From positions 1-37,760 of the forward strand of contig RFYI01000009.1 in the NCBI GenBank assembly GCA_009921165.1: 37,760 nt of DNA, read 5' to 3'. Below the pieces are notes generated by a model that saw nothing but the letters and a program-made list of their open reading frames with translations, did no database searches and was not told the origin of the DNA. A program made the translations under genes and the position numbers. Positions 24,284 to 34,115 of this stretch are shown piece after piece. How positions within the stretch are numbered: position 1 is the first letter of the stretch; each line of letters starts with the position of its first letter. This stretch comes from Actinomycetota bacterium. Its GTDB lineage: Bacteria > Actinomycetota > Actinomycetes > Actinomycetales > Microbacteriaceae.

Positions 24284-25882
24284 TTAGGACAAAACGATTA
24301 AGTCTCTATATCCTTCATTCCAAAGATCCTCTTGACCATCTGGCATAACCAGAACTCGTTCCGGATTTAGAGCGTCAACAGCCCCAACATCATGGGAGAC
24401 AAGTACTACTGCACCGCTAAAAGAAGCTAGAGCTTTCAAGATCTCTTCACGGCTAGCAGGATCCAAGTTATTTGTTGGCTCGTCAAGGAGCAATACATTT
24501 GCTCTCGATACCACAAGGGAGGCAAGCGCCAGCCTAGTCTTTTCGCCACCGCTTAGAACGGATGCAGGCTTATCGACGTCATCACCTGAGAATAAGAAGG
24601 AGCCCAGAACTTTTCTTGAATCGGTGTCATTCAGTTCTGGAGCTGCTGATTGCATGTTCTGAAGCACTGTTTTATTCACATCTAGAGTTTCATGCTCTTG
24701 GGCATAGTAGCCAATTTTCAAACCATGACCTGGGTCTATTGTTCCGGTATCCGGATCCTCAATACCGCCGAGAATGCGCAAAAGCGTTGTCTTACCTGCA
24801 CCGTTCAAGCCAATAATTACCACTCTTGAACCTCTATCAACCGCTAAATCAACTGCAGTAAATATTTCTAACGAACCATAACTCTTACTTAGGTTGTGTG
24901 CAAATAATGGAGTCTTACCACAGGACTGTGGATCAGGGAATCTAATATTCGCAACTCTATCTTTTTCACGAACATCATCCAACGAACTCAGAAGTTTTTC
25001 AGCTCGTCTAGCCATCTGATGAGCAGCTGATGCCTTAGATGCCTTAGCGCCGAATTTTGCAGCTTGCAACTGCAATACGCTAGCCTTCTTCTCGGCTGTT
25101 GCTCTTTCTCTTTTGCGACGTTCTTCATCCGATTCACGCTGTTTGAGATATGAGCGCCAGCCCATGTTATAAATGTCGATAACCCCGCGATTGGCATCAA
25201 GGTAGAAGACTCGATTCACTGTTTCTTCAACGATGTTGATATCGTGACTGATTACAATCAAGCCGCCGGGATAGTTCTTGAGAAACTCTCTTAGCCAAAC
25301 TATGCTGTCGGCGTCTAGGTGGTTTGTTGGTTCGTCCAAAATCATCGTGGTTGCACTTGAAAAAAGAATTCGAGCGAGCTCAATTCTTCTCCTTTGCCCA
25401 CCCGATAGAGTTCCAATAGGTTGGCTCAATACATTAGGTTTGAGCCCAAGGTTACTTGCAATGGAAGCCGCTTCGGCTTCAGCAGCATATCCTCCGTTTG
25501 CTTCAAATTGCGCCTCTAATTTCTCGTAACGAGCCATCGCGGCGTCATAAACCTTTTCATCGACTGAACCCATTTCTTCGCGAGTGGATTCCATCTTCTT
25601 GATGATGGTGCCTAATCCTCTGGCATTGAGAATACGATCACTAGCCAGCTCGTCAAGGTCACCAGTTCTTGGATCCTGGGGCAAATAGCCGATTTCACCG
25701 ATGCGCTCTATCGAGCCGCTACTGGCTGCAAAATCCCCTGCGATTACCTTGGTGAGGGTTGTTTTACCTGCTCCGTTGCGGCCAACAAGCCCAACTTTGT
25801 CGCCTTTGGAGACCTGAAAGTTCACCCCTGCCATTAACACCCTGGCACCTATGGTGATTTCTAGGTCACGCACGCTAATCAT
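24284..25882 (-). CDS. ABC-F family ATPase (translation factor type)
   Basis: The 532-residue protein is a tandem of two ATPase domains with no membrane part: Walker A GRNGAGKTT and GLNGAGKTT, signatures LSGGQRRR and LSGGEKTR, Walker B MILDEPTNHLD and LLLDEPTNNLD. The linker between domains is long, basic and helical (KRERATAEKKASVLQLQAAK), as in ribosome-binding ABC-F proteins that relieve stalled ribosomes. It may be an EttA/Uup-like housekeeping factor; no evidence for antibiotic resistance. ATG start. The rhodopsin gene lies 58 bases downstream with its own promoter. Confidence 0.9.
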   Translation of the reverse strand: MISVRDLEITIGARVLMAGVNFQVSKGDKVGLVGRNGAGKTTLTKVIAGDFAASSGSIERIGEIGYLPQDPRTGDLDELASDRILNARGLGTIIKKMESTREEMGSVDEKVYDAAMARYEKLEAQFEANGGYAAEAEAASIASNLGLKPNVLSQPIGTLSGGQRRRIELARILFSSATTMILDEPTNHLDADSIVWLREFLKNYPGGLIVISHDINIVEETVNRVFYLDANRGVIDIYNMGWRSYLKQRESDEERRKRERATAEKKASVLQLQAAKFGAKASKASAAHQMARRAEKLLSSLDDVREKDRVANIRFPDPQSCGKTPLFAHNLSKSYGSLEIFTAVDLAVDRGSRVVIIGLNGAGKTTLLRILGGIEDPDTGTIDPGHGLKIGYYAQEHETLDVNKTVLQNMQSAAPELNDTDSRKVLGSFLFSGDDVDKPASVLSGGEKTRLALASLVVSRANVLLLDEPTNNLDPASREEILKALASFSGAVVLVSHDVGAVDALNPERVLVMPDGQEDLWNEGYRDLIVLS

Positions 25883-25920
25883 GTTGCTCCAATTGGGGGG
25901 TGCGATTAATAAGAAAGATG

Positions 25921-25948
25921 TTGCTGGTTCGCTCTACTACCCTACAAT
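25921..25948 (+). promoter_or_regulatory. Candidate promoter for bioY
   Basis: TTGCTG and TACAAT lie 16 bases apart, 32 bases before the preferred bioY start. Any biotin operator (BirA/BioQ type) could not be recognised by eye. Confidence 0.4.
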
Positions 25949-25980
25949 TAAGAAAACACCAGAAGCACGAAAGGCAAATC

Positions 25981-26565
25981 TTGAGCATCGCCCAATCAAA
26001 CAAAATCACCCTGGTAGATAGAGTCATCCCTCGTAGTTTCGTTGGAGACATAATTTTGGTTCTAGCTGGCGTCCTGCTGACTGCATTGTCAGCTCAAATT
26101 CAGATTCCAGCGAACCCAGTGCCTTTTACTTTCCAAACTTTTGCTGTCTTAGTTATCGGTGCAACTTACGGGGCGACCCGTGGGGCAATCACCATGAGCT
26201 CTTATGCAATTCTTGGGCTACTAGGTTTGCCAGTTTTTGCTGATTGGTCAGCAGGGCCGCAGATCATTTTCGGTGCGACAGGTGGATTCATTATTGGATT
26301 CATATTTGCTGCTGCTCTAACCGGACGCCTAGCTGAACTCAACTGGTCTTCTCACTTTGCAAAAATGTTCGCAAGCTTCGCACTTGGCTCGGTAGTTATC
26401 TACTCTTTAGGTATTCCGGTACTAGCTATGACGGCTTTTGGTTCAGATCTAGTTGGAGCGACAACATACATGTTGCCTTACTTACTTTGGGATGCGGTCA
26501 AGGCAGTGCTAGCTGCTGCTCTCATTCCAAGCGCCTGGTTGTTAGTCAAGAAAATCAAAGGCTAA
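25981..26565 (+). CDS. bioY: Biotin transporter BioY
   Basis: A 194-residue membrane protein with BioY motifs: LTALSAQIQIPANPVPFTFQ in the N-terminal part, GATYGATRG, YAILGLLGLPVFA and a TGGFIIGF helix. BioY is the substrate-binding subunit of the biotin ECF transporter and can work alone in some bacteria; no bioMN is beside it. The frame stays open back to GTG 25900, but the promoter-like sequence lies inside that extension; TTG 25981 has AAAGG 7 bases upstream and gives the usual N-terminus. The stop overlaps the convergent sufT stop by 4 bases. A biotin auxotroph is plausible, not shown. Confidence 0.88.
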   Translation: MSIAQSNKITLVDRVIPRSFVGDIILVLAGVLLTALSAQIQIPANPVPFTFQTFAVLVIGATYGATRGAITMSSYAILGLLGLPVFADWSAGPQIIFGATGGFIIGFIFAAALTGRLAELNWSSHFAKMFASFALGSVVIYSLGIPVLAMTAFGSDLVGATTYMLPYLLWDAVKAVLAAALIPSAWLLVKKIKG

Positions 26566-26891
26566 ATAGCAAAACCTATTGCGCGCATCTGTTCTTTACC
26601 GTCATCGGTAATTAGTTCAGGGCCCCACGGTGGCATCCAGACCCAGTTGATTCTAAATGCTTCAACTACGCCATCTAAAGCCATGCCCATTTGCTCTTCA
26701 ATGACATCAGTTAGCGGACAGCCTGCTGAAGTTAGGGTCATGTGAATCAAAAGAGACTCATCTTCTGCCTTCTTCAAGTCATAGATCAAACCAAGGTCAA
26801 CAATGTTGACACCAATCTCAGGGTCAATGACCTCCTTGATAGCTTCAAGAATCTGGTCGTATCGCTCCGGGCTTAGCTCTATTTCAGTCAA
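26562..26891 (-). CDS. sufT: SufT-type metal-sulfur cluster assembly factor (DUF59/MIP18)
   Basis: A 109-residue DUF59 protein: IKEVIDPEIGVNIVDLGLIYD, MTLTSAGCPLTDVIEEQM with the conserved Cys and the WMPPWGPELITDDGKEQMRA end. SufT proteins help mature Fe-S proteins in the SUF pathway. TTG start 3 bases after sufC, with AAGG upstream. It ends the suf operon and meets bioY tail-to-tail. Confidence 0.9.
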   Translation of the reverse strand: MTEIELSPERYDQILEAIKEVIDPEIGVNIVDLGLIYDLKKAEDESLLIHMTLTSAGCPLTDVIEEQMGMALDGVVEAFRINWVWMPPWGPELITDDGKEQMRAIGFAI

Positions 26892-26894
26892 CTA

Positions 26895-27647
26895 TTAAGC
26901 CTTAACATATCGGTCGTAACCTTCAGCTTCAAGACGATCAGCAAGTTCTGCTCCACCTTGTTCAGCAACCTTACCGTCAACAAATACGTGAACGAAGTCA
27001 GGCTTGATGTATTTCAAAATTCGGGTGTAGTGAGTAATTAACAGAACACCCAAGTCGTTAGCGGTGTGTGCTCTATTTACACCTTCAGAAACAATCTTTA
27101 GGGCATCAACATCCAAACCAGAGTCCGTTTCATCTAGCACCGCAAAGCGAGGCTTTAGCAGTTCCATTTGAAGAATCTCGTGGCGTTTCTTTTCTCCTCC
27201 AGAGAAACCTTCATTTACATTTCTCTCAGAGAAGGTTGGATCCATCTTTAGGTTGTCCATTGACTCGCGAACTTCTTTTATCCAAGTGCGAAGCGCAGGC
27301 GCTTCACCAGTGATTGCTGTTTTAGCAGTTCTAAGGAAGTTAGACACTGAAACTCCAGGAATCTCTACCGGGTATTGCATCGCCAAGAACAGACCAGCCC
27401 TGGCTCTCTCATCAACGCTCATCTCAAGCACGTTTTCACCATCTAGCAGGATTTCACCATCAGTTACCTGATATTTCGGGTGGCCAGCAATTGAGTAAGC
27501 CAGCGTCGACTTACCTGAACCGTTAGGACCCATCACAGCGTGGATTTCACCACTACGAATAGTTAGGTCAACACCCTTAAGAATTCCTTTAGTTCCCTGG
27601 TCAGTGTCAACACTTACATGCAGGTTTTTGATTTGCAGAATTGCCAT
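26895..27647 (-). CDS. sufC: Fe-S cluster assembly ATPase SufC
   Basis: A 250-residue ABC-type ATPase of the SufC family: Walker [10 protein letters not shown], signature [10 protein letters not shown], Walker [17 protein letters not shown] and the SufC-specific [16 protein letters not shown]. It drives the SufBC2D scaffold. AAAGGA Shine-Dalgarno before the ATG, 18 bases after the Rieske gene. Confidence 0.95.
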   Translation of the reverse strand: MAILQIKNLHVSVDTDQGTKGILKGVDLTIRSGEIHAVMGPNGSGKSTLAYSIAGHPKYQVTDGEILLDGENVLEMSVDERARAGLFLAMQYPVEIPGVSVSNFLRTAKTAITGEAPALRTWIKEVRESMDNLKMDPTFSERNVNEGFSGGEKKRHEILQMELLKPRFAVLDETDSGLDVDALKIVSEGVNRAHTANDLGVLLITHYTRILKYIKPDFVHVFVDGKVAEQGGAELADRLEAEGYDRYVKA

Positions 27648-27665
27648 TATATTTTTCCTTTTGGC

Positions 27666-27980
27666 CTAAGCCTGATCGTATTCAATGAAAACTTCACCGT
27701 TATCTACCAGAACCTCATAAACGGCAACTGGCTCGTAGGCTGGAAGGCTAAGAGGTGCACCTGTTTCAAGCGAGAACTTAGCTCCGTGAGCCCAGCACTC
27801 TATAGTGTCGTTATCAACAAAACCTTCGCTCAAAGATATCTCTCCATGAGAACATTTGTCATCCATGGCATGAATTTCTCCATTAGGTGTGTGAACAATC
27901 GCTATAGCGTGGTCACCAATCTTCACTCTGATGGCGCGTCCTGGTTTGATGTCGCTGACATTACAAATTCTTAGGGACAT
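27666..27980 (-). CDS. Rieske-type [2Fe-2S] ferredoxin in the suf operon
   Basis: A 104-residue Rieske domain with both ligand pairs visible: Cys-x-His in KCSHGE and Cys-x2-His in ECWAHGAKF, 16 residues apart. Proteins like this sit between sufD and sufC in many Actinobacteria, probably supplying electrons or being an early client of the scaffold. One base separates it from sufD. Confidence 0.9.
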   Translation of the reverse strand: MSLRICNVSDIKPGRAIRVKIGDHAIAIVHTPNGEIHAMDDKCSHGEISLSEGFVDNDTIECWAHGAKFSLETGAPLSLPAYEPVAVYEVLVDNGEVFIEYDQA

Positions 27981-27981
27981 A

Positions 27982-29151
27982 TCAACTCCTGCCTAACTTA
28001 TCTTCAAGGACTGACGTCATTCGTTCAATTACATCCTCCACGCCTGTCCGCTGCAGAATATCAACTAAGAACCCTAAAACCACTAAACGACGAGCTTCGT
28101 CGACTGTGATTCCTCTTGCTTGTAAATAGAACAGTTGTTCATCATCAAATCTTCCCGAAGCACTTGCGTGTCCAGCACCTTCGATTTCACCAGTTTCGAT
28201 TTCTAGGTTCGGTACAGAATCTGCTCTAGCACCATCGGTTAGCAAGAGATTACGGTTCAGTTCATAAGTGTCAGTACCTTCAGCAACAACACGAATGAGG
28301 ACATCACCAATCCATACGGTGTGTGCCTTGTTGCCCTGAAGAGCGCCTTTGTAGGTAACTCTAGATTTACAGTTCGGTGCAGCGTGGTCGACGAAAGGCC
28401 TGTTTTCAATGTGCTGTCCGGCATCTGCAAAATAGACACCGTTCATTTCAACCTCTGCACCAGAGCCAGTAAAAGTGCTGACTGGAGTAATCCTCACAAG
28501 ATCTCCACCGAATGTTGCAACAGAGTGTTTCAGGTAAGAGCTACGACCAAGTCTTGAATAGTGGGCAGCAACATGCGACGAACCGCTCTCCCAATTCTGA
28601 ACCGAGACAAAGTTCAACTTAGCTTCGTCTTGAACATCGATTTCGATGTTTTCACCCAGAACACCAAGGCCACTGTGTTCAAGCACAATAGTTGCGTCAC
28701 TGAACTTGTTGGCCACAATTACTAAGTGCAGAGCACTCGCTGTGTTTGAAGATCCAACAATGTTGATTCTCAACGGCTCAACCAGAACAACATCCATAGC
28801 AATTTCAACAAGCAAAGTCTTGCTCGCATTTGTATAGGCTGCTGCGGCTACTCTGTCCTCAGGTAAACCGATTAGGCCAACCCTGCTATCTGTGCTTTCA
28901 ATCCAAGTGAATGTGACACCAGCAGTCTCAGCAAACTGAACTTCATTCTTGTATTCAGCAAGAACATCAGCATCAAGACCTTTCAGCGCAGATGAATCCA
29001 GATATCTCCAAAGATCCTGCCTCTGATCGATAGCTGCGAAGTCTGACACTGACTTGGATCGTGGACGATCGCTTCTAATTTGCAGAGGAACACCAGCCCC
29101 GTGGCTATGTTCAATTAGACCGTGTTGCACGTTTGCAGAAGAATCAGTCAT
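27982..29151 (-). CDS. sufD: Fe-S cluster assembly protein SufD
   Basis: The 389-residue protein is the SufD partner of the beta-helix scaffold: N-terminal helical part, a right-handed beta-helix core and a C-terminal [22 protein letters not shown] segment shared with SufB. ATG start overlaps the sufB stop by one base (TAATG). Confidence 0.95.
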   Translation of the reverse strand: MTDSSANVQHGLIEHSHGAGVPLQIRSDRPRSKSVSDFAAIDQRQDLWRYLDSSALKGLDADVLAEYKNEVQFAETAGVTFTWIESTDSRVGLIGLPEDRVAAAAYTNASKTLLVEIAMDVVLVEPLRINIVGSSNTASALHLVIVANKFSDATIVLEHSGLGVLGENIEIDVQDEAKLNFVSVQNWESGSSHVAAHYSRLGRSSYLKHSVATFGGDLVRITPVSTFTGSGAEVEMNGVYFADAGQHIENRPFVDHAAPNCKSRVTYKGALQGNKAHTVWIGDVLIRVVAEGTDTYELNRNLLLTDGARADSVPNLEIETGEIEGAGHASASGRFDDEQLFYLQARGITVDEARRLVVLGFLVDILQRTGVEDVIERMTSVLEDKLGRS

Positions 29152-30569
29152 TAACCGACTGCCCCTTCCATTTGCATCTCGATCAACTTATTCAATTCAA
29201 GTGCATATTCCATAGGCAGTTCTTTGGCAATTGGTTCAATGAAGCCTCGGACAATCATGGCCATAGCTTCATCTTCAGCCATGCCTCTTGATTGCAAGTA
29301 GAAAAGTTGCTCATCGCTGACTCTTGAAACCGTTGCTTCGTGACCCATAGAGACATCGTCTTCACGAACATCGACAGCAGGGTAGGTATCGCTTCTGGAA
29401 ATTGTGTCAATCAAAAGAGCATCACAGCGAACAGTGTTTGCAGAGTGATGAGCACCGGGGTTGACTCGGATTTCTCCTCGGTATGAGGTTCTTCCACCCC
29501 CACGGGCAATTGATTTAGAGATGATTGATGACGAAGTATATGGCGCTAGGTGAATCATCTTTGCACCAGCATCCTGGTGCTGACCCTCACCAGCGAAAGC
29601 AACTGAAAGAGTCTCTCCCCTAGCGTGCTCACCAGCAAGAATAACTGCTGGATATTTCATGGTTACCTTAGAGCCGATGTTGCCATCAATCCATTCCATA
29701 GTTGCACCCTCATGAGCAACGGCGCGCTTAGTAACTAGGTTGTAAACATTGTTTGACCAATTCTGAATTGTTGTGTAACGAACACGAGCATTCTTCTTCA
29801 CGATGATTTCAACGACAGCAGAGTGCAAAGAGTCGCTCTTATAGATAGGAGCGGTACACCCTTCAATGTAGTGAACATAGGAACCTTCATCAGCAATAAT
29901 CAGAGTTCTTTCAAACTGACCCATGTTCTCAGTATTGATACGGAAATATGCCTGTAAAGGAATCTCTACGTGAACACCCTTAGGAACGTAAACGAATGAA
30001 CCACCAGACCAAACAGCTGTATTTAGAGCGGCAAACTTGTTATCTCCAGCTGGGATTACAGTGCCAAAGTACTCTTGGAAAAGTTCTGGGTGCTCTTTCA
30101 AAGCTGTGTCAGTGTCTAGGAAGATAACGCCTTGCTTTTCAAGCTCTTCGTTGATCTGGTGATAGACCACTTCTGATTCGTACTGAGCAGCAACACCAGA
30201 TACTAATCTTTGACGTTCAGCCTCAGGAATACCTAACTTCTCATAAGTGTTCTTGATTTCATCAGGTAGCTCATCCCATGATCCAGCTTGTTTCTCAGTT
30301 GAACGAACAAAGTACTTGATGTTGTCAAAGTCGATACCACTTAGATCTGAACCCCAGGTTGGCATCGGCTTCTTCAAGAAGTATGAGAAACCCTTCAGAC
30401 GCAGATCTAGCATCCATTGTGGCTCTGATTTCTTGCCCGAGATGTCTGTTACGACTTCTTCGTTGATGCCTCGACGAGCAGAAGCTCCGGCTGCATCGTT
30501 GTCAGACCAACCAAATTCGTAGACTCCAAGACCATCAAGCTCGGGGCGGGAAATCGCTGCGTCTGTCAA
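29151..30569 (-). CDS. sufB: Fe-S cluster assembly protein SufB
   Basis: The 472-residue SufB has the full scaffold pattern: [51 protein letters not shown] (with the scaffold Cys), [30 protein letters not shown] and a C-terminal [13 protein letters not shown]. First gene of the suf operon. The start is TTG with AGAGGA 6 bases upstream, giving [11 protein letters not shown]; the next Met is far inside. No sufR regulator gene lies before it. Confidence 0.95.
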   Translation of the reverse strand: MTDAAISRPELDGLGVYEFGWSDNDAAGASARRGINEEVVTDISGKKSEPQWMLDLRLKGFSYFLKKPMPTWGSDLSGIDFDNIKYFVRSTEKQAGSWDELPDEIKNTYEKLGIPEAERQRLVSGVAAQYESEVVYHQINEELEKQGVIFLDTDTALKEHPELFQEYFGTVIPAGDNKFAALNTAVWSGGSFVYVPKGVHVEIPLQAYFRINTENMGQFERTLIIADEGSYVHYIEGCTAPIYKSDSLHSAVVEIIVKKNARVRYTTIQNWSNNVYNLVTKRAVAHEGATMEWIDGNIGSKVTMKYPAVILAGEHARGETLSVAFAGEGQHQDAGAKMIHLAPYTSSSIISKSIARGGGRTSYRGEIRVNPGAHHSANTVRCDALLIDTISRSDTYPAVDVREDDVSMGHEATVSRVSDEQLFYLQSRGMAEDEAMAMIVRGFIEPIAKELPMEYALELNKLIEMQMEGAVG

Positions 30570-30603
30570 TCTGAATCCTCTTTCTAGAAGGTCTATCTCG
30601 AAG

Positions 30604-30632
30604 CATGAAGGGTCCTAAATAAGACATTCATG
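30604..30632. promoter_or_regulatory. Imperfect inverted repeat in the sufB/ctaA divergent region
   Basis: CATGAA and TTCATG are separated by 17 bases, with an inner GTC/GAC pair close to the same centre. The two arms are about two helical turns apart, suiting a dimeric regulator. It lies ~35-65 bases before sufB and ~80-110 before ctaA. A candidate operator only. Confidence 0.3.
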
Positions 30633-30713
30633 AAAACTTGATTCGAAACTGAGTGGAACTGAAGATTCGTTCCTAGCTTCGCGAGTAGTCTAAGTTTATC
30701 GAACTGTTACCGA

Positions 30714-31616
30714 ATGCGTAACCCCCGAAACGACCCGAAAGGTCCAATCTTGATTGATTTTCTGTTCGGAAGAGCACGGGTAAAGCTCTATTCTTGGGCT
30801 TCCCTTGTCAGCCAAATCTTGATTGTGGTTACCGGCGGTGCTGTTCGTTTGACTGGATCAGGACTTGGCTGTCCAACCTGGCCCGAATGTGAACCTGGTT
30901 CGATAACTAACGTTCCAGAACTGGGCATTCACGGAGTTATTGAGTTTGCGAACAGATTATTGACCTTCGTCCTTTTACTCATCGCACTTTTCACATTCGT
31001 AACCGTGCTGCGTTTGCCTAAGAACGAAAGACTTGGATATTTTTGGACCTCACTTGTGCTAGGTCTAGGTATTGTTGCCCAAGCTGTCATCGGAGGCATC
31101 ACTGTTCTAACTGGTTTGAACTCTTGGATTGTTGGTGCACACTTCATCGTTTCTGGAGCTTTGATTGCGGTAGCGACTGTTTTGGTTTGGCATGCCAGAA
31201 ATCGTCCCTTTGAAGCTGTTACTAAATCTTTCAAAGCACATCTAAGCCTTACTTATGTTGTTGGCATCCTGACAGTAGTTATTGGTGTCATAGTTACTGG
31301 CTCCGGTCCTCATGCCGGTGATGCAGATACTCCTCGCAACGGTTTGAATTCTTATCTTCTAGTGCACGTTCACTCATACCCTGCTTACGCTCTGCTAGCT
31401 CTTGTTCTTTTGCAGATCATCTATTTGGTTCGTTTAAAACAAAAAGTATTCAGCACCCTGGTTCTCCTCGCTGCTATCGCAGCACAAGGTTTAATAGGAC
31501 TTGTTCAGTCTTGGTATGGGCTTCCTATTGCTCTCGTAGCACTGCACATGCTTGGAGCTTCGGTGTTGTTGAGCTTACTAACCAACCAATTACTGGTCTA
31601 TCGAGTTAGTAAATAA
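30714..31616 (+). CDS. ctaA: Heme A synthase CtaA (COX15)
   Basis: A 300-residue eight-helix membrane protein: VTGGAVRLTGSGLGCPTWPEC with the Cys pair of CtaA, first heme His in HGVIEFANR, later His in VGAHFIV, LLVHVHSYPAY and ALHMLGAS. It oxidises heme O to heme A for cytochrome oxidase. ctaB, making heme O, lies two genes on. It starts a two-gene run with the photolyase (5-base gap). Confidence 0.92.
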   Translation: MRNPRNDPKGPILIDFLFGRARVKLYSWASLVSQILIVVTGGAVRLTGSGLGCPTWPECEPGSITNVPELGIHGVIEFANRLLTFVLLLIALFTFVTVLRLPKNERLGYFWTSLVLGLGIVAQAVIGGITVLTGLNSWIVGAHFIVSGALIAVATVLVWHARNRPFEAVTKSFKAHLSLTYVVGILTVVIGVIVTGSGPHAGDADTPRNGLNSYLLVHVHSYPAYALLALVLLQIIYLVRLKQKVFSTLVLLAAIAAQGLIGLVQSWYGLPIALVALHMLGASVLLSLLTNQLLVYRVSK

Positions 31617-31621
31617 TAATC

Positions 31622-33001
31622 ATGAGCTCAATATTCTGGTTTCGCAAAGATCTCCGACTACAAGACAATGAAGCTCTCAGCGCTGCCGTTCGAGCTGCCA
31701 GCCAAAGTTCAGATAACACTGTTTATTGCGTCTATGGATTCAACTCAGCGACTTTTGAAAAACTTGAAGGAATAAGACAGCACAGCCTCAGTGTTGCAGT
31801 CAAGGAGTTGTCCAACACACTTGACGGCAAGCTAACTCTCTTGGCAGCAAATACTCATCAAGAGTTAGCTGAGAACCTAGTAAAAGCCTGCTCTGAAACG
31901 GGAAGCCTCGAAGTCTATGCAATGCAAAGCTTTGACCCGGAGGGAGTTGCTCAGCAACTAGCAGTTGCTAAAGCGCTTGAGGCTAACGGGCTTGGCCTTC
32001 GCCTTGTTGGCTCTGCATATGCTGTTCTACCTGGAGTTGTTAGAAAGCCAGATGGCCTCAATTACAGGGTTTACACCCCTTTCTATAAGGCATGGAACCA
32101 GTTAGCTCAAGTCACTCCAATTGAATTACCTGAGCTTGGAACTGCTTGGGGCTCACTGAAAGATCAAAGTGTTCGCATTGAACCCTCTAAACCAAGCCCT
32201 ATCAAAGTTAGAGCTGGTGAGGGTTTTGCGCTTCGCACATTCTCAAGATTCCGTGAACGAGCCTTAGATGATTACGACGAGAAAAGAAATCGTGCTGACC
32301 TAGGCGGAACATCGCACCTTTCTCATGCTTTAGCTCATGGTGAAATACACCCAAGAACACTCTTGTCAGTTCTTGGAGACAGCAATGCTCATGAAGTTTT
32401 TAGAAAAGAAATTGCTTGGCGAGAGTTCTACGCGGATGTTCTTCACCACTACCCACACACAGTAAATGACTATTACGAACCTAGATTCAAAAGCTTGAGA
32501 TATGACTCTGGTGCCCATGCTCAGCAGAAGTTTGAGAGTTGGTGCAAAGGTGAAACTGGCTATCCAATGGTTGATGCGGGCATGCGTCAATTACTTGCCG
32601 AAGGTTGGATGCATAATCGGGTTCGCATGATTGTTGCATCTTTTCTAGTGAAGGATTTGCATCTCGAATGGACCTGGGGTGCCGCTCATTTCGAAGCACA
32701 CCTGAGCGATTTTGATCCGGCATCTAATTCACATGGTTGGCAGTGGACTGCTGGTTGTGGCACTGATGCCTCGCCTTACTACCGAATATTCAACCCAATT
32801 CTTCAAGGCCTAAAGTTTGATCCAAATGGAGATTACGTTCGTAAATACATTCCAGAACTTCGACACCTGACTGATTCATCAGCTCATGAACCATGGGAAG
32901 TTTTTGATGGCTATGCAAACGGGTATCCGTCTCAGATCGTTGATCACAACACCGAGCGAAATGAATCGTTAGCTCGACTAGAAGAGATTAAAACTAAATA
33001 A
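31622..33001 (+). CDS. phr: Deoxyribodipyrimidine photo-lyase (class I)
   Basis: The 459-residue flavoprotein has an N-terminal antenna domain ([16 protein letters not shown]) and a C-terminal FAD domain with [39 protein letters not shown] and [21 protein letters not shown]. It repairs UV-made cyclobutane dimers with blue light. Trp residues for electron transfer (WQW region) are present. ATG start just after ctaA. The 3' end overlaps ctaB by 8 bases. A photolyase fits a sunlit organism with a rhodopsin. Confidence 0.93.
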   Translation: MSSIFWFRKDLRLQDNEALSAAVRAASQSSDNTVYCVYGFNSATFEKLEGIRQHSLSVAVKELSNTLDGKLTLLAANTHQELAENLVKACSETGSLEVYAMQSFDPEGVAQQLAVAKALEANGLGLRLVGSAYAVLPGVVRKPDGLNYRVYTPFYKAWNQLAQVTPIELPELGTAWGSLKDQSVRIEPSKPSPIKVRAGEGFALRTFSRFRERALDDYDEKRNRADLGGTSHLSHALAHGEIHPRTLLSVLGDSNAHEVFRKEIAWREFYADVLHHYPHTVNDYYEPRFKSLRYDSGAHAQQKFESWCKGETGYPMVDAGMRQLLAEGWMHNRVRMIVASFLVKDLHLEWTWGAAHFEAHLSDFDPASNSHGWQWTAGCGTDASPYYRIFNPILQGLKFDPNGDYVRKYIPELRHLTDSSAHEPWEVFDGYANGYPSQIVDHNTERNESLARLEEIKTK

Positions 33002-33929
33002 GTTTTATAAAGAACAACGGGTCAACACCAACAGCGATGAAAAGCGCTGTTAGGTACGTGATTGAAAAGTGAAAAAGCCTCATCGGATTATCAACCGCGT
33101 TACGCGCCGCTTTACCTTGAAGGATGTGTGCTTCAGTGATAAACCATGTTCCACCTAAAATAGCTGCCGCGCTATAAATCAATCCCATAGGGGCTACCGG
33201 GATTAACAGCAAAGTGCTGGCAACCATTAGGTAGCTATAGATAACTATTTGCCTAGCAACAACTTTGATGTCGCTCACAACAGGAAGCATCGGAACGCCT
33301 GCTGATGCGTAATCCTCTTTATATTTCATGGACAACGGCCAGTAATGTGGCGGTGTCCATAAGAAGATGATTAGGAACAATACTGCTGCGCTCCAATTGA
33401 GGCTGTTAGTTACCGCGCTAAAGCCAATCAACACCGGCATAGCTCCGGCTGCCCCACCCCAAACAATGTTTTGCGATGTTCTGCGCTTCAAAAGAAGCGT
33501 ATAGATGAAGATGTAGAAGAGTTCTGCTGCAAGGGCTAGAGCTGCTGATAGCCAGTTCACTAAGAACCCAAGCCACAGAACTGATAAAAGGCCAATTGCT
33601 GTTGCGAAGACCTGTGCCTCTAAGTTGGACAAATCCCCAGTAACCAGAGGTCTTTTCTGGGTTCTACCCATGATCTTGTCGATATCGGTATCAATAATGC
33701 AGTTGAAAGCGTTAGCTGAGCCTGCACTGAGTGCCCCACCGATCAAGGTTGCCAGGACTAGCCAAAGGTTTGGAATGCCCTGATGAGCCAAAATCATGAC
33801 CGGAACGGTGGTAATTAACAGCAATTCAATGACTCTCGGCTTTGTAAGAGCAAGGTAGGCAGCCAGTTTTTGGCCCAGAGATAGGGGCTTTTTAGGCTGT
33901 TTTGCTTGGATTTGGGCTGTTTGGGTCAT
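32994..33929 (-). CDS. ctaB: Protoheme IX farnesyltransferase CtaB (heme O synthase)
   Basis: A 311-residue UbiA-family prenyltransferase with nine or so membrane helices. First Asp-rich motif: [23 protein letters not shown]; second: [16 protein letters not shown]. It farnesylates heme B to heme O, feeding CtaA. ATG start; the gene is divergent from tkt over 186 bases, the arrangement found in many Actinobacteria. Confidence 0.95.
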   Translation of the reverse strand: MTQTAQIQAKQPKKPLSLGQKLAAYLALTKPRVIELLLITTVPVMILAHQGIPNLWLVLATLIGGALSAGSANAFNCIIDTDIDKIMGRTQKRPLVTGDLSNLEAQVFATAIGLLSVLWLGFLVNWLSAALALAAELFYIFIYTLLLKRRTSQNIVWGGAAGAMPVLIGFSAVTNSLNWSAAVLFLIIFLWTPPHYWPLSMKYKEDYASAGVPMLPVVSDIKVVARQIVIYSYLMVASTLLLIPVAPMGLIYSAAAILGGTWFITEAHILQGKAARNAVDNPMRLFHFSITYLTALFIAVGVDPLFFIKLI

Positions 33930-34115
33930 CTTTGCAAGTCTAAGCCAAATTGGCTACAACGTTACATATCCGTAATCAAATCGCCGTCGGGTATAGACTT
34001 CAAAGGAACCAAATCGCGCTCGGAAGAGCGAACTCCGTAGCAATAAATCTGCGATTTACCAGGCGAAGAAGCCTCAAACATAGACCATTCGCAACAACTA
34101 TAAGGAGAGAGTCCT
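33930..34115. other. Divergent intergenic region ctaB/tkt
   Basis: 186 bases with no convincing gene or structured RNA. It must hold promoters for both ctaB and the tkt-tal-pgi run. A TATAGA at ~33995 is a possible -10 for tkt, but no fitting -35 is seen. A short inverted repeat (CGCTC/GAGCG in the middle) is too small to interpret. Confidence 0.4.

Noticed and set aside
24284-25882. ABC-F gene as an antibiotic resistance determinant
   Set aside because: No linked resistance genes or leader-peptide attenuator; sequence fits housekeeping ABC-F proteins.
25900-25980. N-terminal extension of bioY from GTG 25900
   Set aside because: The extension is unlike BioY, contains a promoter-like sequence, and a TTG with a good Shine-Dalgarno follows.
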